Shown here in pieces: positions 20,706 to 32,641 of a DNA stretch of 64,000 nucleotides. The position numbers and the translations under genes were made by a program. Source of the DNA: Oreohelix idahoensis (taxonomy: Eukaryota > Mollusca > Gastropoda > Stylommatophora > Oreohelicidae); contig JAMPIV010000298.1 of assembly GCA_024509875.1 (NCBI GenBank), positions 248,001 to 312,000 of the forward strand. The letters are read 5' to 3'. The stretch's first letter is position 1. Each line of letters begins with the position of its first letter. Below the pieces are notes generated by a model. It made no database searches. It had not been told where the DNA came from and saw only the letters and a program-made list of their open reading frames with translations.

Positions 20706-20934
20706 CAGGTTTATATCCTTTTATAATAACACCCGAAAACTGAAATATTCTGAAACTGAAAGAATTTCTTTGGGCTACTTTTTCATCACAATCTGAGCGA
20801 TTTCTGACTCGTTTTGGCGATTTTGTGATATTTTTAAAATGTGATTTTAAATGCGACAGCTGAAAACCCCCCACAAATCCGGTTTCTGAAACAAAGTTGT
20901 CCCTGAGGATTTAGGATAAAAGGATTCAGACCTG
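20706..20934. mobile_element. TA-flanked MITE, copy 2
   Basis: TIRs CAGGTTTATATCCTTTTAT (left) and ATAAAAGGATTCAGACCTG (right), flanked by TA at 20704-20705 and 20935-20936. The interior has 'ccgaaaactgaaatattctg', 'tttctttgggcta' and 'tttctgaaacaaag..gtcc..gagga', as in the partial copy at the right end of the window. Confidence 0.82.
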
Positions 20935-21465
20935 TAGTTACAGAAAATGTCGGTAATGTAAAAAGCACGCTTCACATTAAAAACTATCAAAGCAGTAGCT
21001 TTGTGAATACTGAATTTCAATTTTAAAATGTAATGACAAACAACCAAAGAACACTAGCCTACGCAAACTCTCACACACATAAATGCAGATGTAAGTAAGG
21101 GCTAGACCCTGAAAGAATAAAGGAAACCACTTTTCTTTCACCTAAATTCCTGCGCAAAATATACTGCAAATTCTGATAATATATACGCCATCGACAGCAT
21201 TTTGACTTTAGAATCAAACTGGCTATTGAAGTCTTATATCATTTCCAACAGCATCTTAATAAGTTTAATTTAAAATAAATTCGAATTTGGAGTTACACTG
21301 ATAATAAGGCAAGCTCACAAATGTTATGTACAGACACTGATTCTTACATGATTTTATGCTAAAAGTGACTTCCAAAAAGGATTATATAAAACCAAATGCA
21401 AGTGCTATCTAGTTTTTAGTTCTGAGTAATCGTAACAGGCTATTATGAAAAAAAAAGTCTTATAC

Positions 21466-21583
21466 TTTACGAACGTCCATCTGCACAGGCAAACATCTAC
21501 AACCCGTTGCTTCACTTAAGGTCTTGGATGAAAGAAGTAGTCGATCCAGTTTTCTACCAGCAATGGTAGTATGACATCCATGT
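21466..21583 (-). CDS. DECR2: DECR2-like gene, exon 3
   Basis: The minus strand reads [20 protein letters not shown] and then [15 protein letters not shown]. This is the DECR2 region after the Rossmann glycine loop: the second strand with an Arg (AGR) that favours NADPH over NADH, then the CLP..MDVR block. The acceptor is AAATTTCAG, the donor GTATAAG. Entry phase 2 matches exon 2 (AG+A = Arg, giving M-R-H-G-C), exit phase 0. Confidence 0.94.
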
Positions 21584-22039
21584 CTGAAATTTTAAAAATA
21601 ATCAGCCGTTTATCGATGACCCAGCTTATTCATGACACCACAGGCTTTCACAAGGATATTTCACAGTTGTCTGTCTGCTGTTGTCTGCCAAGCTGTTTCC
21701 TAGGTCAGACCACGGCTTGTTAATATTTTTTTTGGAATGTGTACCTCCAAATCTCTTTTGGCCAGCCCTTATTTTATTTGTCTAGCAGTGTCCGCTAATT
21801 GCTTTTCATGGTAGGTAGTCTCCTGGCATTTGAGGGATATGTTCTAGCTTGCATCATCTACTATCAATCACCGTAGATAATGGCTTCATGTGTGTTTTTA
21901 ACCAAATATCTGCCCTGTGACAGTATTTGGTTAGAAGACTTGTTTAATCTATTTGGTCTGAAACAAGTTTTGTGCAATGCAGTTTTCTGATTTTCTGACA
22001 TTTACTTCTGAATAAAAGTATACTTAGTACATTACTTTT

Positions 22040-22290
22040 CATCAATTCATTCGTTTCCATAGGGTGTGGAGGCGCCACTGCAGCTAGTCCTCTTGCATGA
22101 AGCCTGTACCAAAGCCTTCATGCACTCATGCAGAAGTGGCTTCTGTAGCAATTTGTTTTACATGATCAGGTTGCCAACCTCATGTGCAACCTCATATTAG
22201 CCTCATATTACAATATTCCTGATGCAGGAGTAGCTCTAATCTCTTTGTGTCGCTGCAGAGACTCCTGGGAACTACATAGTGCATCCATTG
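22040..22290 (+). repeat. Dispersed repeat family A, copy 5
   Basis: One of the best-preserved copies: 'CACTGCAGCTAGTCCTCTTG', 'GAAGCCTGTACCAAAGCCTT', 'AGAAGTGGCTTCTGTAGCAA', 'TTTGTTTTACATGATCAGGT', and an ending 'CAGAGACTCCTGGGAACTAC'. 'cctcatatta' is duplicated inside it. Confidence 0.7.
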
Positions 22291-22499
22291 ATCTTAGTTA
22301 TTCTAAATTTGGTTTTTTAAGGCTTAATTTACTTGATTTCCAGACTGTGGAGTATTTTAAAGCTTGTTGTGCATTGATAAACATTTTTAAAAAATTTTTC
22401 CATCTGCAGTAGCTCTGCTACCAAGACATGTAAACTGATTGACTCTTTCCACTGGTATGTTGTCTACTCCGAATGTTGTGATACTTGTGCTTTGTTTCA

Positions 22500-22862
22500 G
22501 AAACTTTGTCTTCCTCACAATTACTTCAACACATATTTGATTTGCATCTGTTGTTAAACTATTCAGCTTCTCTTACAGGTCTGAACATTTGCTTGAAAGC
22601 AGACTTATGATGTCAGCAAATCTGAGGACTTCAAGTGTTTAGATCAAGGACAAATATATTCATCTGCATTTGTTTTGAAGTTATTTCTCTCATCAACCAT
22701 CCTGTGGCAAGGATGAATAATACTGGTGACAGCCCAGATACTTGTTTCAAACCAGTCTGTACACCAAAGCCATCTGACACACGTTTGCCACAGTTATTGT
22801 TGAACAGAATACACATCACTGCACTCTAGGCAAACCCATAGGGGCTCAGTCTCCCTCAGTAT
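22500..22862 (-). pseudogene. LINE RT fragment
   Basis: Minus-strand reading gives VQTGLKQVSGLSPVLFILAT, the RT block '.G.QG..LSP.LF', with decayed sequence on both sides. On its right, 22818-22862 carries the reverse complement of the tail found at 22953-22993, so two LINE 3' ends face each other. Confidence 0.5.
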
Positions 22863-23844
22863 ATGTCGAAGGAATCTTCCATAATTAGACTGTGGGTATA
22901 CCCAAAGAACCATGGAACAGTTAGCATTCATTCTCTTCAACATTTTCGGAGGGAGAATGAGCACCTATGGATTTGATCAGAGTGCAGTGATTGTAGTGGT
23001 TTTGATGGTATTGTATGGTTGAGATGTTACCTAATGTAATGAATGAGGTCAGCTGTGAAGGCTCCTGAGATAAATGTTGATGCGAATTACAGAAGACGCT
23101 TCTTACTACCACTTACGACCTCAAACATATCTTTTTTTCACTAATGAATGTAGCTACGTTAAAAGTCTAGGGTACTGAAATGTAATGTGTTGTAGTAGAT
23201 TACCCACACACACCCAGATATTTAATAAGTCTAATAATAATACTAATATTTATAACACACTGAACTAACTCAGGCTGTTTTAGTTTTAAATATTAAATCT
23301 TTTGGAAAATTTATTTGTTCTGTTCCAAACCTTTGTTGGTCAGAACATAGGAAATATTATGGAGTTATAAATGGAATGCATAATTATATGACATAATAAA
23401 ATGGAATGTGATTACAAAGGTATGTTATAAGTCTAGTTAATATTAATTATATTAGATTGTCCCAGGAGACTATTACTGAATGTACTGTTGGGGTGGTATC
23501 ATCACGCCCAGTCTATGACTACCAAACATTGTCCATTGACTTATGGGATGAATACATGGTTTATTTTCCCACAATGGTATGTCTTTATTTGATGGTGAAT
23601 TAGTTGATAAATTCGTTGGTAAATCAGTTAATAAATCAGTTGGTGAACTTCTAGCAGGCCAGATTTCACTTATCTCGACTGCGTCGATCTTGTACAGGAG
23701 TCTGGTGGCCCCTCCTCTCCGTGCTGGGGGATAATATACGGCTGCTCTGACACAATGTTAGACTGCACTGGTCCACGCTTGTGTATATTACAACAGCATT
23801 CAGCACCTCTTTGGTGCCAAACAGAAACTCACAATTCTGAAATA

Positions 23845-23897
23845 AAAGTTTTGTGGCATGTGTCAGAACTCTACCAACTGAGCCACTTCTGCACACA
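23845..23897 (-). other. tRNA-like box A sequence (possible SINE head)
   Basis: The minus strand reads AGTGGCTCAGTTGGTAGAGT, a perfect D-arm/box A match, followed by 'TCTGACACATGCCACAAAAC'. No box B follows at the right distance, so this is at best the head of a decayed SINE extending to about 23660. Confidence 0.4.
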
Positions 23898-24038
23898 ACA
23901 CTACACAACAACACCACACAGACTGGGTCAGATCTCTCTGACCACACAGTACATCTTACCTAGTTGTCTTCATATAGTACTAGTTCCCCAAGACTACCTT
24001 GCATCTGAGATATGTTCAATAGTTTCCTTCTATTCAAT

Positions 24039-24326
24039 TTTTTTTTTTTTTTTTTTTTTCTATAACCAGCGGCACTTGAGCTTTTCCAGCTCTTTCGGCC
24101 CAATGACATGTCATTGCGAGGCTGGGGGGTCAGTGGACTTTCCTTCCAACCCGGTCAGGAGCTTCGCTCCTTCCCATCCACACGGGATTTATGTGCAGGA
24201 GCCGTTCAGGTTATTCAGTCAAATTTCCGGTCGTAAACATTTCTTCAAACGCCGACGGCCGGGTTTGAACCATGAACACCTGGTCGCCAGTACAACGTCG
24301 TAGCCATTACACCAGCGCGGCTCCCA
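24039..24326 (-). mobile_element. tRNA-derived SINE with poly(A) tail and 10-bp TSD
   Basis: Flanked by TCTATTCAAT at 24029-24038 and 24327-24336. The minus strand begins GGGAGCCGCGCTGGTGTAAT, with box A TGGTGTAATGG and box B GGTTCAAACCC, and ends in about 21 A. Different family from 9727/13481, but its head resembles the SINE at 55718-55833. It lies 58 bp from the gypsy LTR. Confidence 0.88.
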
Positions 24327-24384
24327 TCTATTCAATAGGATAGGTGATATGTTCCACTGATTTCAACAATAGATCCGCCTTCGA

Positions 24385-25509
24385 TGTGTGGCCGGGTAGG
24401 GTAGTGGGGGTTGCTGTTTAAATCGAGAGTATTAGATTTTGATGACTAGCTAGCCTGCTAGAGGTGATGATTGCTCTCTACAGTCTTACAGGACTTAGCC
24501 AGGTTCGGGGATAATCCTCTATGATGTTTTATTTTTAGAGCAGATGGTTATTATTTGTGTTGCACCTGCAGCGATTAGCTTTGGTATGATCCCTTAATAA
24601 TTTGTATGATGGCCAACTGCAAACATATGATTCGTCAACAGCATTTGTGTTCAATGAAACAAATGTTTATTCAATTTTCAACAAGAACTGGGTTAAGTCA
24701 AATGGTAACCACACCAAATTTGCACAATAGCATGTTGACATTTAATAAAACAAGCATAAAAAGTCAATGCATTATTTTAATGATGCAATATTCCTTATTG
24801 CATCTCGTGATCTTTTCAACTTGCAAAAACATGGCGTGGCTCCTCTATCCTTCTAGTGTTCCTTCGTTTATTTGTTAATGTAGTCTAGATTTCACGACGT
24901 TTTTCTTATCCCTTCATTTCTATGAAGAGCCAAACTTTCTCTTATTCATTAGTATTCCTTAGTTTGACGTTCTCTCAGCTTAAGGACCTTCATCCTTGGT
25001 AAAAGGTTCTGATATATGCCTGGGTTTACAATTCTTTACCCAGTTTTCGAGCGTAGCTCTGTTTCAGTTATGACTGTGGGCTCTAACAGTTATTGCATGC
25101 AATTCTTAGCACTACTTACGGTTCTCGTGAATTCACAAAACATAACATTCTACATTTCGAAGTTACACAGTTGCATTAATTGTGCGAAGTCAATCTCCTC
25201 TATTAGAATATCACTGAGCAAGAAGAATTATGTCTTCTCTCGACCGCTCTAAATTCATGACTGCTCAAAAAATGGCTTCGTCTCTCGTTCATCCCGGGGA
25301 AAAAAGGACTGAGCCTAACCATTGGTGGGAAATCACGTGACCAACGCAACTATACAAGCGAAGCTTAGCCTAAATAAATGCATGGCGTTTCGAAGCTAAC
25401 TGGCCTAATTAAACATCTGCATCAAGATTTTTTAATCTTGTTTCTATAAAAATTTATTTTATATGTTAATATAATCTGTATCTGAAGACTCACGGTATAC
25501 GCGGTTACA
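24385..25509 (-). repeat. Ty3/gypsy 3' LTR (left copy)
   Basis: Starts TGTGTGGCCGGGTAGGGTAG and ends TATACGCGGTTACA on the plus strand (TG...CA). It is repeated at 36325-37736 in direct orientation. By eye the two copies differ by about nine substitutions and one 2-bp indel over some 1.12 kb, ignoring the MITE in the right copy. I found no matching target-site duplication outside the LTRs. Confidence 0.95.
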
Positions 25510-26570
25510 TACAGATCCCGGGGCCCTGCAAATGTATCCCGTAGGGAGACATTTGAGTACTATCAAATCTTAAATAATTTATCCCAAAAATTTCTTAAGT
25601 TCAAAAAAATGTTCAGAAAAATTTAAAGTTCAAATAAATTTTCTAAGTCCAAAAATAATTCGGAAAAATTTAAACTAATTCCTAAACTGGGTTCCTATAT
25701 CTATGTGAGATCAACTTCTCTATAAAAACTTAGGGATGGACATCAACTTCAAAAAAAAATTTTAACTATCCAGCATTTTTCATCACATTTTTAAATTGGC
25801 AACCCTGACCAACAAAAATATTCATTAAGTCATCACTCAAAAATATGGGGAGTGGCAACATTGGGAACATGAACAATAATATCCTATTTCATTATCATAA
25901 TCCACATGCATGTTATTCCAACAATATAGTTGACACACTGTATTGGACATTGTGGGGGAAAACCTAATTCTATCTCTGTGTCCTCCGAGTGGTTCAAAAT
26001 TTTATGTTATTTTCACTCCTGGTGTTCCAATAAGTTTTGGTCCTAACTTATTTATTGAGTAAGCACTCCATGTATATATGTGGTGCACTCCAATATATTT
26101 TTTATAGGTACGCGTGGGTGTGGACCTTTCCTAGTCCTCTTGTTTATACTGGGAATTCATCAGTATTGACTTTCAATGTATGACATCTAACAATATTTTT
26201 ATCAACAACACATCGACTAATCATTTGTAAACATCAACAAAACTTTCATAATTTTATCGCAATATGAGGTAAAATACTTTTGTACATATTTTCAGGATTT
26301 CAACACCAACTCTGCCTTCGCAGGTCGAAGGTTAGTCAGAGTTATGTGGTGCCTGTAACATCCGCTGACTACAGCCAGATGGGTGACTTATGGTACTTAT
26401 AATACAAAAATCCCGTCCGTCAGTTATATCTTAAGTGTGGGGCGGGGGTCTATTTCATGGTGTCGTTGACAAAGTTGCTGCATTTCCAATCTAGGTATTC
26501 TTTTCTTATGTCATAATATCTCCATGATATATCTGTGACATGTCTGTCCTTGGGATAACATTATTTTTTT

Positions 26571-27337
26571 GGTACTGGTCTAGAAAGCGGGCCCCGGAAG
26601 TTCAGGTTTTTGAAAACGCGAATCCGACTTTTTATTTAACAACTCCCGATCCGACTTTTGTATCAACCGCCCATTCGACGATCCGACCGCCTTTGTATCA
26701 ACATGGAGTTCAATTTATCGATCTTGCCACGCACTGAAAATGACGCTGTCAAATTTTTACAAGAGCGTGGCATATTGCCGGCTGAAAGAATTTGTACTCT
26801 TGGCCATGAAATGAAGGTACAGAAGCGCTGACATCGAGGCATCTGGATTTTCTCATTTTCAAGTCAACCACAGATACAATTTTATTGATCCAGACACGGG
26901 AGTACACACGCAAACAGTGGAAAGAATGTGGGGCAGCGCTAAGTGGAGAAATAAAAAACATCGAGGTACAGCTAGACAACATCTGAAAACCTACCTAGCC
27001 GAGTTTATGTGGAGGTCGAGAGTACCTACAACTAGAAATGTATTTGAAGCTATCCTTGAGGACATTTCACTTTACTGGCCTCCAGAATAGACATTGCATT
27101 TTTATGCCAGCTACGGCTGCCAGCTACGGTCCTTTTCAGGGCCTGAATATCTATCAAAGTTAACAATCAACAATCACTGAGTATCACTAAGTATGCACAG
27201 TTATCTCCCCCTTTGCAAAACAACGGCAAGACGGTTGGGTTATCTCCCCCTCATACGATACATATTTCGTTTACCATTTCGTAAATTGTGTTTCGTTTCT
27301 CGGAAAAAGTCTGGGGCCCGCTTTCTAGACCAGTACC
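26571..27337 (+). mobile_element. Merlin-type DNA transposon derivative, internally deleted
   Basis: TIRs GGTACTGGTCTAGAAAGCGG (left) and its complement ending at 27337, flanked by the 8-bp duplication ATTTTTTT (26563-26570, 27338-27345). GG-starting TIRs and an 8-9-bp duplication are Merlin features. Inside, 26703-26831 encodes MEFNLSILPRTENDAVKFLQ and onward to CTLGHEMKVQKR, then a stop; 26865-27089 encodes the C-terminus VNHRYNFIDPDTGVHTQTVE, RMWGSAKWR and YLAEFMWRSRV, then TAG. The latter is the ISXO2/IS1595-like transposase end with its catalytic Glu/Asn-type block and LAEFMWR signature. The middle of the transposase, including the first catalytic residues, is missing. Confidence 0.88.
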
Positions 27338-28029
27338 ATTTTTTTAATCCAATATCCTCGGGGTGAGCAAATCTCAGTACGTCCAATTTCATCAATCATT
27401 TATTTTTTTTTTTCTCCTGTAATTCTGGGTATGTTATGAGTATATTAAATCGTCAATTTATTTCAACTATCTTACAACATTCTGTAATTCGTGATAAGGA
27501 ATAGTCATTTGTTATACAACCATGTTCATATTACAAAGGCAAAGATATATCTTCTCCGAAAATGCGGATGTATCTCTATTTCCTTTACCTCTGGGCATAG
27601 TAATTATTCAGTCATTATTTTTTTTTTTTTCATTATTTAATCTCCATTTTGTGTCCTTAGTACCTGTGGTTCCATGGGATTATCATAATCTTTTTGTCTC
27701 TTGTCTATTGATAATCCTTCAATAATGACTTCAAATTTGGTCCTCATGTGTGCAGCTATCATCTGCTCTGATTTGTTCCATGTCCATGGTATTCATAAAA
27801 TATTCCATTATCTCTTTGTCTTATCTCGTATCCACGAAAGACTAAGATTATTGCTCCTCCAATGTTAATGTGGGGGATTTTGTGCATAGACATTACAATA
27901 AAATCTCAGCTGTGACAACATAAAGTTTCACCTTAATATAAAATGGCATCTTCATCATACATAACCAGTTGCTTCTTCATCTCATGTGTCATTAGTGGTT
28001 ATCATCCGGTAATGGGGTATTCAATGTGG

Positions 28030-28240
28030 GTTCAGCATATACAAATGCTGTAAAGGGGTATTTCATTTGCTAGGTCAGCATGTGCAAATGCTATTCCTTT
28101 AACATGGGCAAAGGCATCATCAACAAATAGGTGTAATTTGTTCAATCTGGGGTTAGCATATACTAATGCTCTCAAGGGATTCTTCATTTGCAGAAAATCA
28201 GCATGCGCAAATGTCATTGGGGTACTTGTGATAGGCAGTA
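28030..28240. repeat. Imperfect ~65-110 bp repeats in the gypsy 3' region
   Basis: Recurring 'gcatatac(a/t)aatgct', 'ttcatttgc', 'cagcatg(t/c)gcaaatg' motifs, about three turns. No product is recognised. Confidence 0.45.
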
Positions 28241-28435
28241 TCAACAAAATATTGTTGGAGTATCAGAGATCATGCTGGTGGGGTGTATGACTGGTATAGG
28301 GTGATTTATTTTCTCTTTTTCTTTTCCTTTTATCTCTTCATGTCGGCTGCTAACCTCAGGGCAGTCAATGTTTTACAATATTGGCTTATCATCATCAAAA
28401 TGTGTGAGGGTGGCATATAAACATATAGCAATCCT

Positions 28436-28612
28436 ATAAGACCATTAGAATGTTTTCTCTTCTTTTCATTTTTCTTTTCATTTTTTCTTTTATGTCTTTG
28501 TCTCTTTTCATTTTTTTCTTTTTCATTTCTTTTTTTCATTTCTCTTTTCCATTTCTTTTCTGTTTTCTTGTGATTTCTTTTCTTTTCTTGTGATTTCTTT
28601 TCTGTTTGTATC
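28436..28612 (+). repeat. Pyrimidine (CTTTT-rich) tract
   Basis: About 175 bp almost purely C/T on the plus strand, made of CTTTT/CATTT units. It can form triplex-like structures in principle. On the minus (element) strand it is purine-rich but 3 kb away from the 3' LTR, so it is not a standard polypurine tract. Confidence 0.6.
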
Positions 28613-31139
28613 ACAAGTACTAAAGAATGATAAAAATCAATTCACTAAACACTAGATATACTATCAATATTCCTAATAGTAAATCCTAACCAATAGGGCT
28701 GCAAGTAATGGTTTAGGTTAGAATAGAATGAATGTTGTAGCAGTATCTGTTGTCAATAAGTGGCGAGGAAAGGGTACATCAAGGATCTCCTGATTACAAC
28801 ATGATTGTAATTCCAAGGAATGAATATGATTGGGATTGAAAAAAATCACAAGTCTAGAATGTCGTCTCAATATAGTGGAAAGGAAAAATAGTAAGTCAAA
28901 GATGAGTAACAGTGGAGTGAAGAAAATCTTATTATAGAGAGTCAAGGTTGGGATATGGAATCTCTTTAGGAGAATGTTTAAAATTCTTGACTGTACTAAT
29001 ATACATCTGGGTCTAAAATAATAATATACATTTGACGAATAAATAATCCTGTGGAGAAAAATAGCATAACATGCAATACTAGTTTTGGGCATGAATTAAT
29101 ATGCTGTTAACAGATGTCATAGTATGAACAGTATGATTGATCAAGGTGATAAATATAAAGGAGTTTAGCATAATTTAGATCAAAGAAATATTAGTATGGG
29201 GTAAGAAAAACTACTGGTGTAAAGTGTCTGCATGAAAATGCACTAAGATGCGAAAATACAGGACTCTGGATCTGCAAGGACAAGAAGTCTGGTGAATGAA
29301 GCGTGGAATATGATCAGTTACAAAAGTGTAGATCCATGTTTACAAACAGAATAGTGTGACACATGTTTTAGGTAGTAAGGTTGTGTAACATGCTAAATAT
29401 TAAAAAAATGTCCTGTAACTAAATAATGTCTGTAAACCCTCGTAAACAAACCGTGTGTTATCAATTGTTTTGTCATTTTTATTTCAACAAAAACTATACT
29501 ATCTAAAGAAAATCCTCAGTGGGCTTGGTCTTGATTGCTATTCTGGGCATCAGCTAAGTGGTATGGCTGGGAAAAAACTTTTCTGGCATAAAGTCATCTA
29601 TAACTGTCAATCTGAACATAGTCTGAAACGAATGTACATGTTGAAAGTTAGTACATTGTTAAAAAGTAAGTTCACATTCGCGGTGACCGTACATGGATGG
29701 CATGTACATTGAAGAAATTGAGGGGCGTGTTTTCAGAATAGCTTTGTGAAGTTTCTCAGTTCGCAAGCATTCCAACAATTGCAATTTCCCGACTGCTTAG
29801 GCAAGAATCATACTGAATAACTGTGGGTGACACTGCATTTGCTGATTGTTTGGGGCCTCTGAGGACATTGGCGAATGCGGTGATGGCTTAAACATCTTTT
29901 GATTGCGTGATGGGTTTCACTGTGGTAGGGTTTGTATGGCTGGAACATCTGTTAGTTTTTGAGGCAGGTATATGTTTCGCCTTGATTTTTCTTTCGGACT
30001 TTTGGTCTGTGGTACGTTTTAACGTCTTTACAGTGGGCGCAGTAATAGTTGCACACTGTTGTTTTTGACTATTGAAAGATGAGCTATTGCTTCTCTTGCT
30101 CGCTTGGTTTTGGAACATGATAGCGTTTCTTCCGAATCTTTCGTCTGATATAGTTGTGCTGTATACGAGGCATCTTGTTGCTAGGGATTGAGTCATCAGA
30201 TTCTGTATTTTTATAGGCGCGTTTGACGCTGGAGCTGACTGGTACAGAATAATGTAGTATCCGCATCACTGGTTTCAAATTAGAACATAGCTGTATCATG
30301 TCTGTTTTCTTTGTTCGTTATAATTTCTACCATATCTCTGTCATTCTGTTTGTTGGGGTCTGACAAAGCTTGTGCCGGGTTGACACTGTAGTTTTCTCAT
30401 TTTCTTGTTGCGTTTCGTCCTTCATAAAGATTGCTGGTATATGGTTCAACAATCTGCTTGGGTATAGTTATCTTCAGGATCTGATTGTTCTGAACGACCA
30501 ATCTTGTTCTTGTGGTATAGCAGTGGTTTGGTTTTCCACTAGTGGTTAAAACTGGAACTGCCTAATTTGGGGTGTGAAGGTATCAGCTGACGATTTATCA
30601 TCGCGGAGTAAGTTTGAGTGTGAATATAAGTTGTTTTGTTGTTGTCATCGTGGGACGTCTGTGGCATTATTTCTTCATTTCTAATGCGCAGGTCTCTGTC
30701 TTGGAGTCGATTACGCAATTCAAGTGGTGGGATATCTTTTTCGCTTTCGGACTGAATCCTCGTTGTATTGTCTTGCTCGATGTAGTGCATCATCGGTGGT
30801 GGTCTGGGTATGGCGGTCGTCTTAAGTAAAATTCAGAGTCGTGTCGTCTCTGACTCTGATATGGGTCAGACGGATCTGTACTGGATGGATATAATTTAGG
30901 GTGGCCTTCTCTGGACTGGTCTTGTATTTGTCGTCAGAGGCGGAATGGGCCGGTGATTATCAATTTTGATTTGTTTTTTACGTGAGCATTTGTTTGTGTT
31001 GTTTCTCTTCATTCCAGATAATGAAGTTTTACAGGCGTAGTTTTGTTTCATGATTTTGTAGCCATCTAACCATTGGTCCATCGAAGTTTGAACTGCGTAC
31101 ATGTTTCTTGTAGTATACTCTGATCGCCTATTTTGTACG

Positions 31140-32641
31140 TTGGTACTGGCTGATTTATCATTGTTGATTTCTGGTTTCTTGTGAAATGCCTTCTGGCGTA
31201 TATTCGTAAGTGCAATCTGATGAGCTTTGTACTTTTCTTGAAGGGATTATTTCGATGGGTCTTCTCCCCATGTATTTTCGTTGTGGTGAAGTAGGTTGTC
31301 TAACGGAAAATTTGGTTCTCTTCCGTATAGCAATGAGAAATGGTGACATCTTCCTGTTGTATTCGTTCACGTTTACTCGGATGATGCTTCAAGAGCTTGG
31401 TTAATGTAATAGATCCCAAGTATTGGTGTTCCCCTTGATATATTTGCTAATAATATCATGTAGGTGGCATGCATGCGCTCATTTCTGCCATATTCTGCAT
31501 TTGGCAATAATAACTTGTAGTAGTATTGCTCAATATTCAGCTGGTGTATGGTGGCTTTAAATGGGTTACCGATAAACTGTTTACCGTTATCTGAAATTAT
31601 TCGTTTTGGACAGCCATGCCTGGAATGATTCTTAGTAGAAAAAATTGCGTGATGGACTGCGATGTGGCATCACTGAGTGGTAACTTTCTGGCCAAACAGA
31701 GTATTGGTCAACTATGTGCAGGAGGTATTTGTTGCCTGATTGGGTGAGTGGGTAAGGACCATTATAAGGTCAATGCTTACTGTTGCATGGATAATGGGAA
31801 GGTTGCATTTCTGAAGGGGAATTAAATGTGGCTTTCATGTTATTCTCAATTTACATGTTCTAGGCAGGTGGCCTACATATTCTTAATGTCCTTTGTAGAA
31901 AGTTTGCCAATAATACCTTTCCTCTATGACATCAATTGCTGTGTCTCTTCCCATGTGCCCGTCGTCATCATGAAACTGTAGCAATACTTCTGGGACAAGA
32001 TGTGCTGGAATGACTTTTCTTAGTGTCCCTTCTTGTTTACTATCAATATAGTATAGAGCTCCTTCCGTTGGGTGTACTGTAAAATCTTTACCTTTTTTGT
32101 TGGGTTTTCCATTCACGTATGTGAGCAGCTTAACAATTTCTGCATCTTTCGCTTGTTCTACTCTCATGTCAAACATATCTTGACTTTCTTCTTCTACTTG
32201 AGTGGCAGAATCTGAGGTACTTCTTCGACCTGGTGAAGTAATTTCGTTAATTTCTTTAGCATTATCGTCAATCTCTGAGGATGTGCCATCATTTTTGACT
32301 CTAATTGTTTTCACTTCGGTTTCATCATCATATTTGATTCTGGATAGGAGATCAGCACAGATGTTCAATCTGCCAGGGATATGTTCAATAGTGGTGTCAT
32401 AGGACTGTAACTTCTTAGGCTGTTCCTGTGTTTTGGTGAGCCAGTTAACCAAAGGCTGGTGATCAGTTCTGATAATGAGTTTCGTCCCTCTCACATAAAA
32501 GTCTAATTTCTGTACTGCATAGTGAATGGCGTATGCTTCTTTCTCAATGGTGGTCCACCGTTTCTGTGACTTTGACAATGCGTGGGATAAGAATGCAATG
32601 GGTTTCACATTGGGGATGTCCGGGTAGTAATGGTGTTTCAT
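31140..32641 (-). pseudogene. gypsy pol: RNase H and integrase, broken
   Basis: 32641-31883 is one open frame (252 codons): AIHYAVQKLDFYVRG, IRTDHQPLVNWLTKT (RNase H), ICADLLSRI, then the integrase zinc-binding head HDDDGHMGRDTAIDVI. After KGH a stop follows. Further integrase pieces are in other frames: IISDNGKQFIGNPFK near 31570, MNEYNRKMSPFLI near 31370 and a basic tail to about 30.9 kb. The second catalytic Asp of the integrase (SDNG) is seen; the first is not clearly located. Confidence 0.85.

Noticed and set aside
23755..24303. 182-codon plus-strand open frame
   Set aside because: It crosses a SINE and its poly(T) (reverse of the poly(A) tail); the protein is not plausible.
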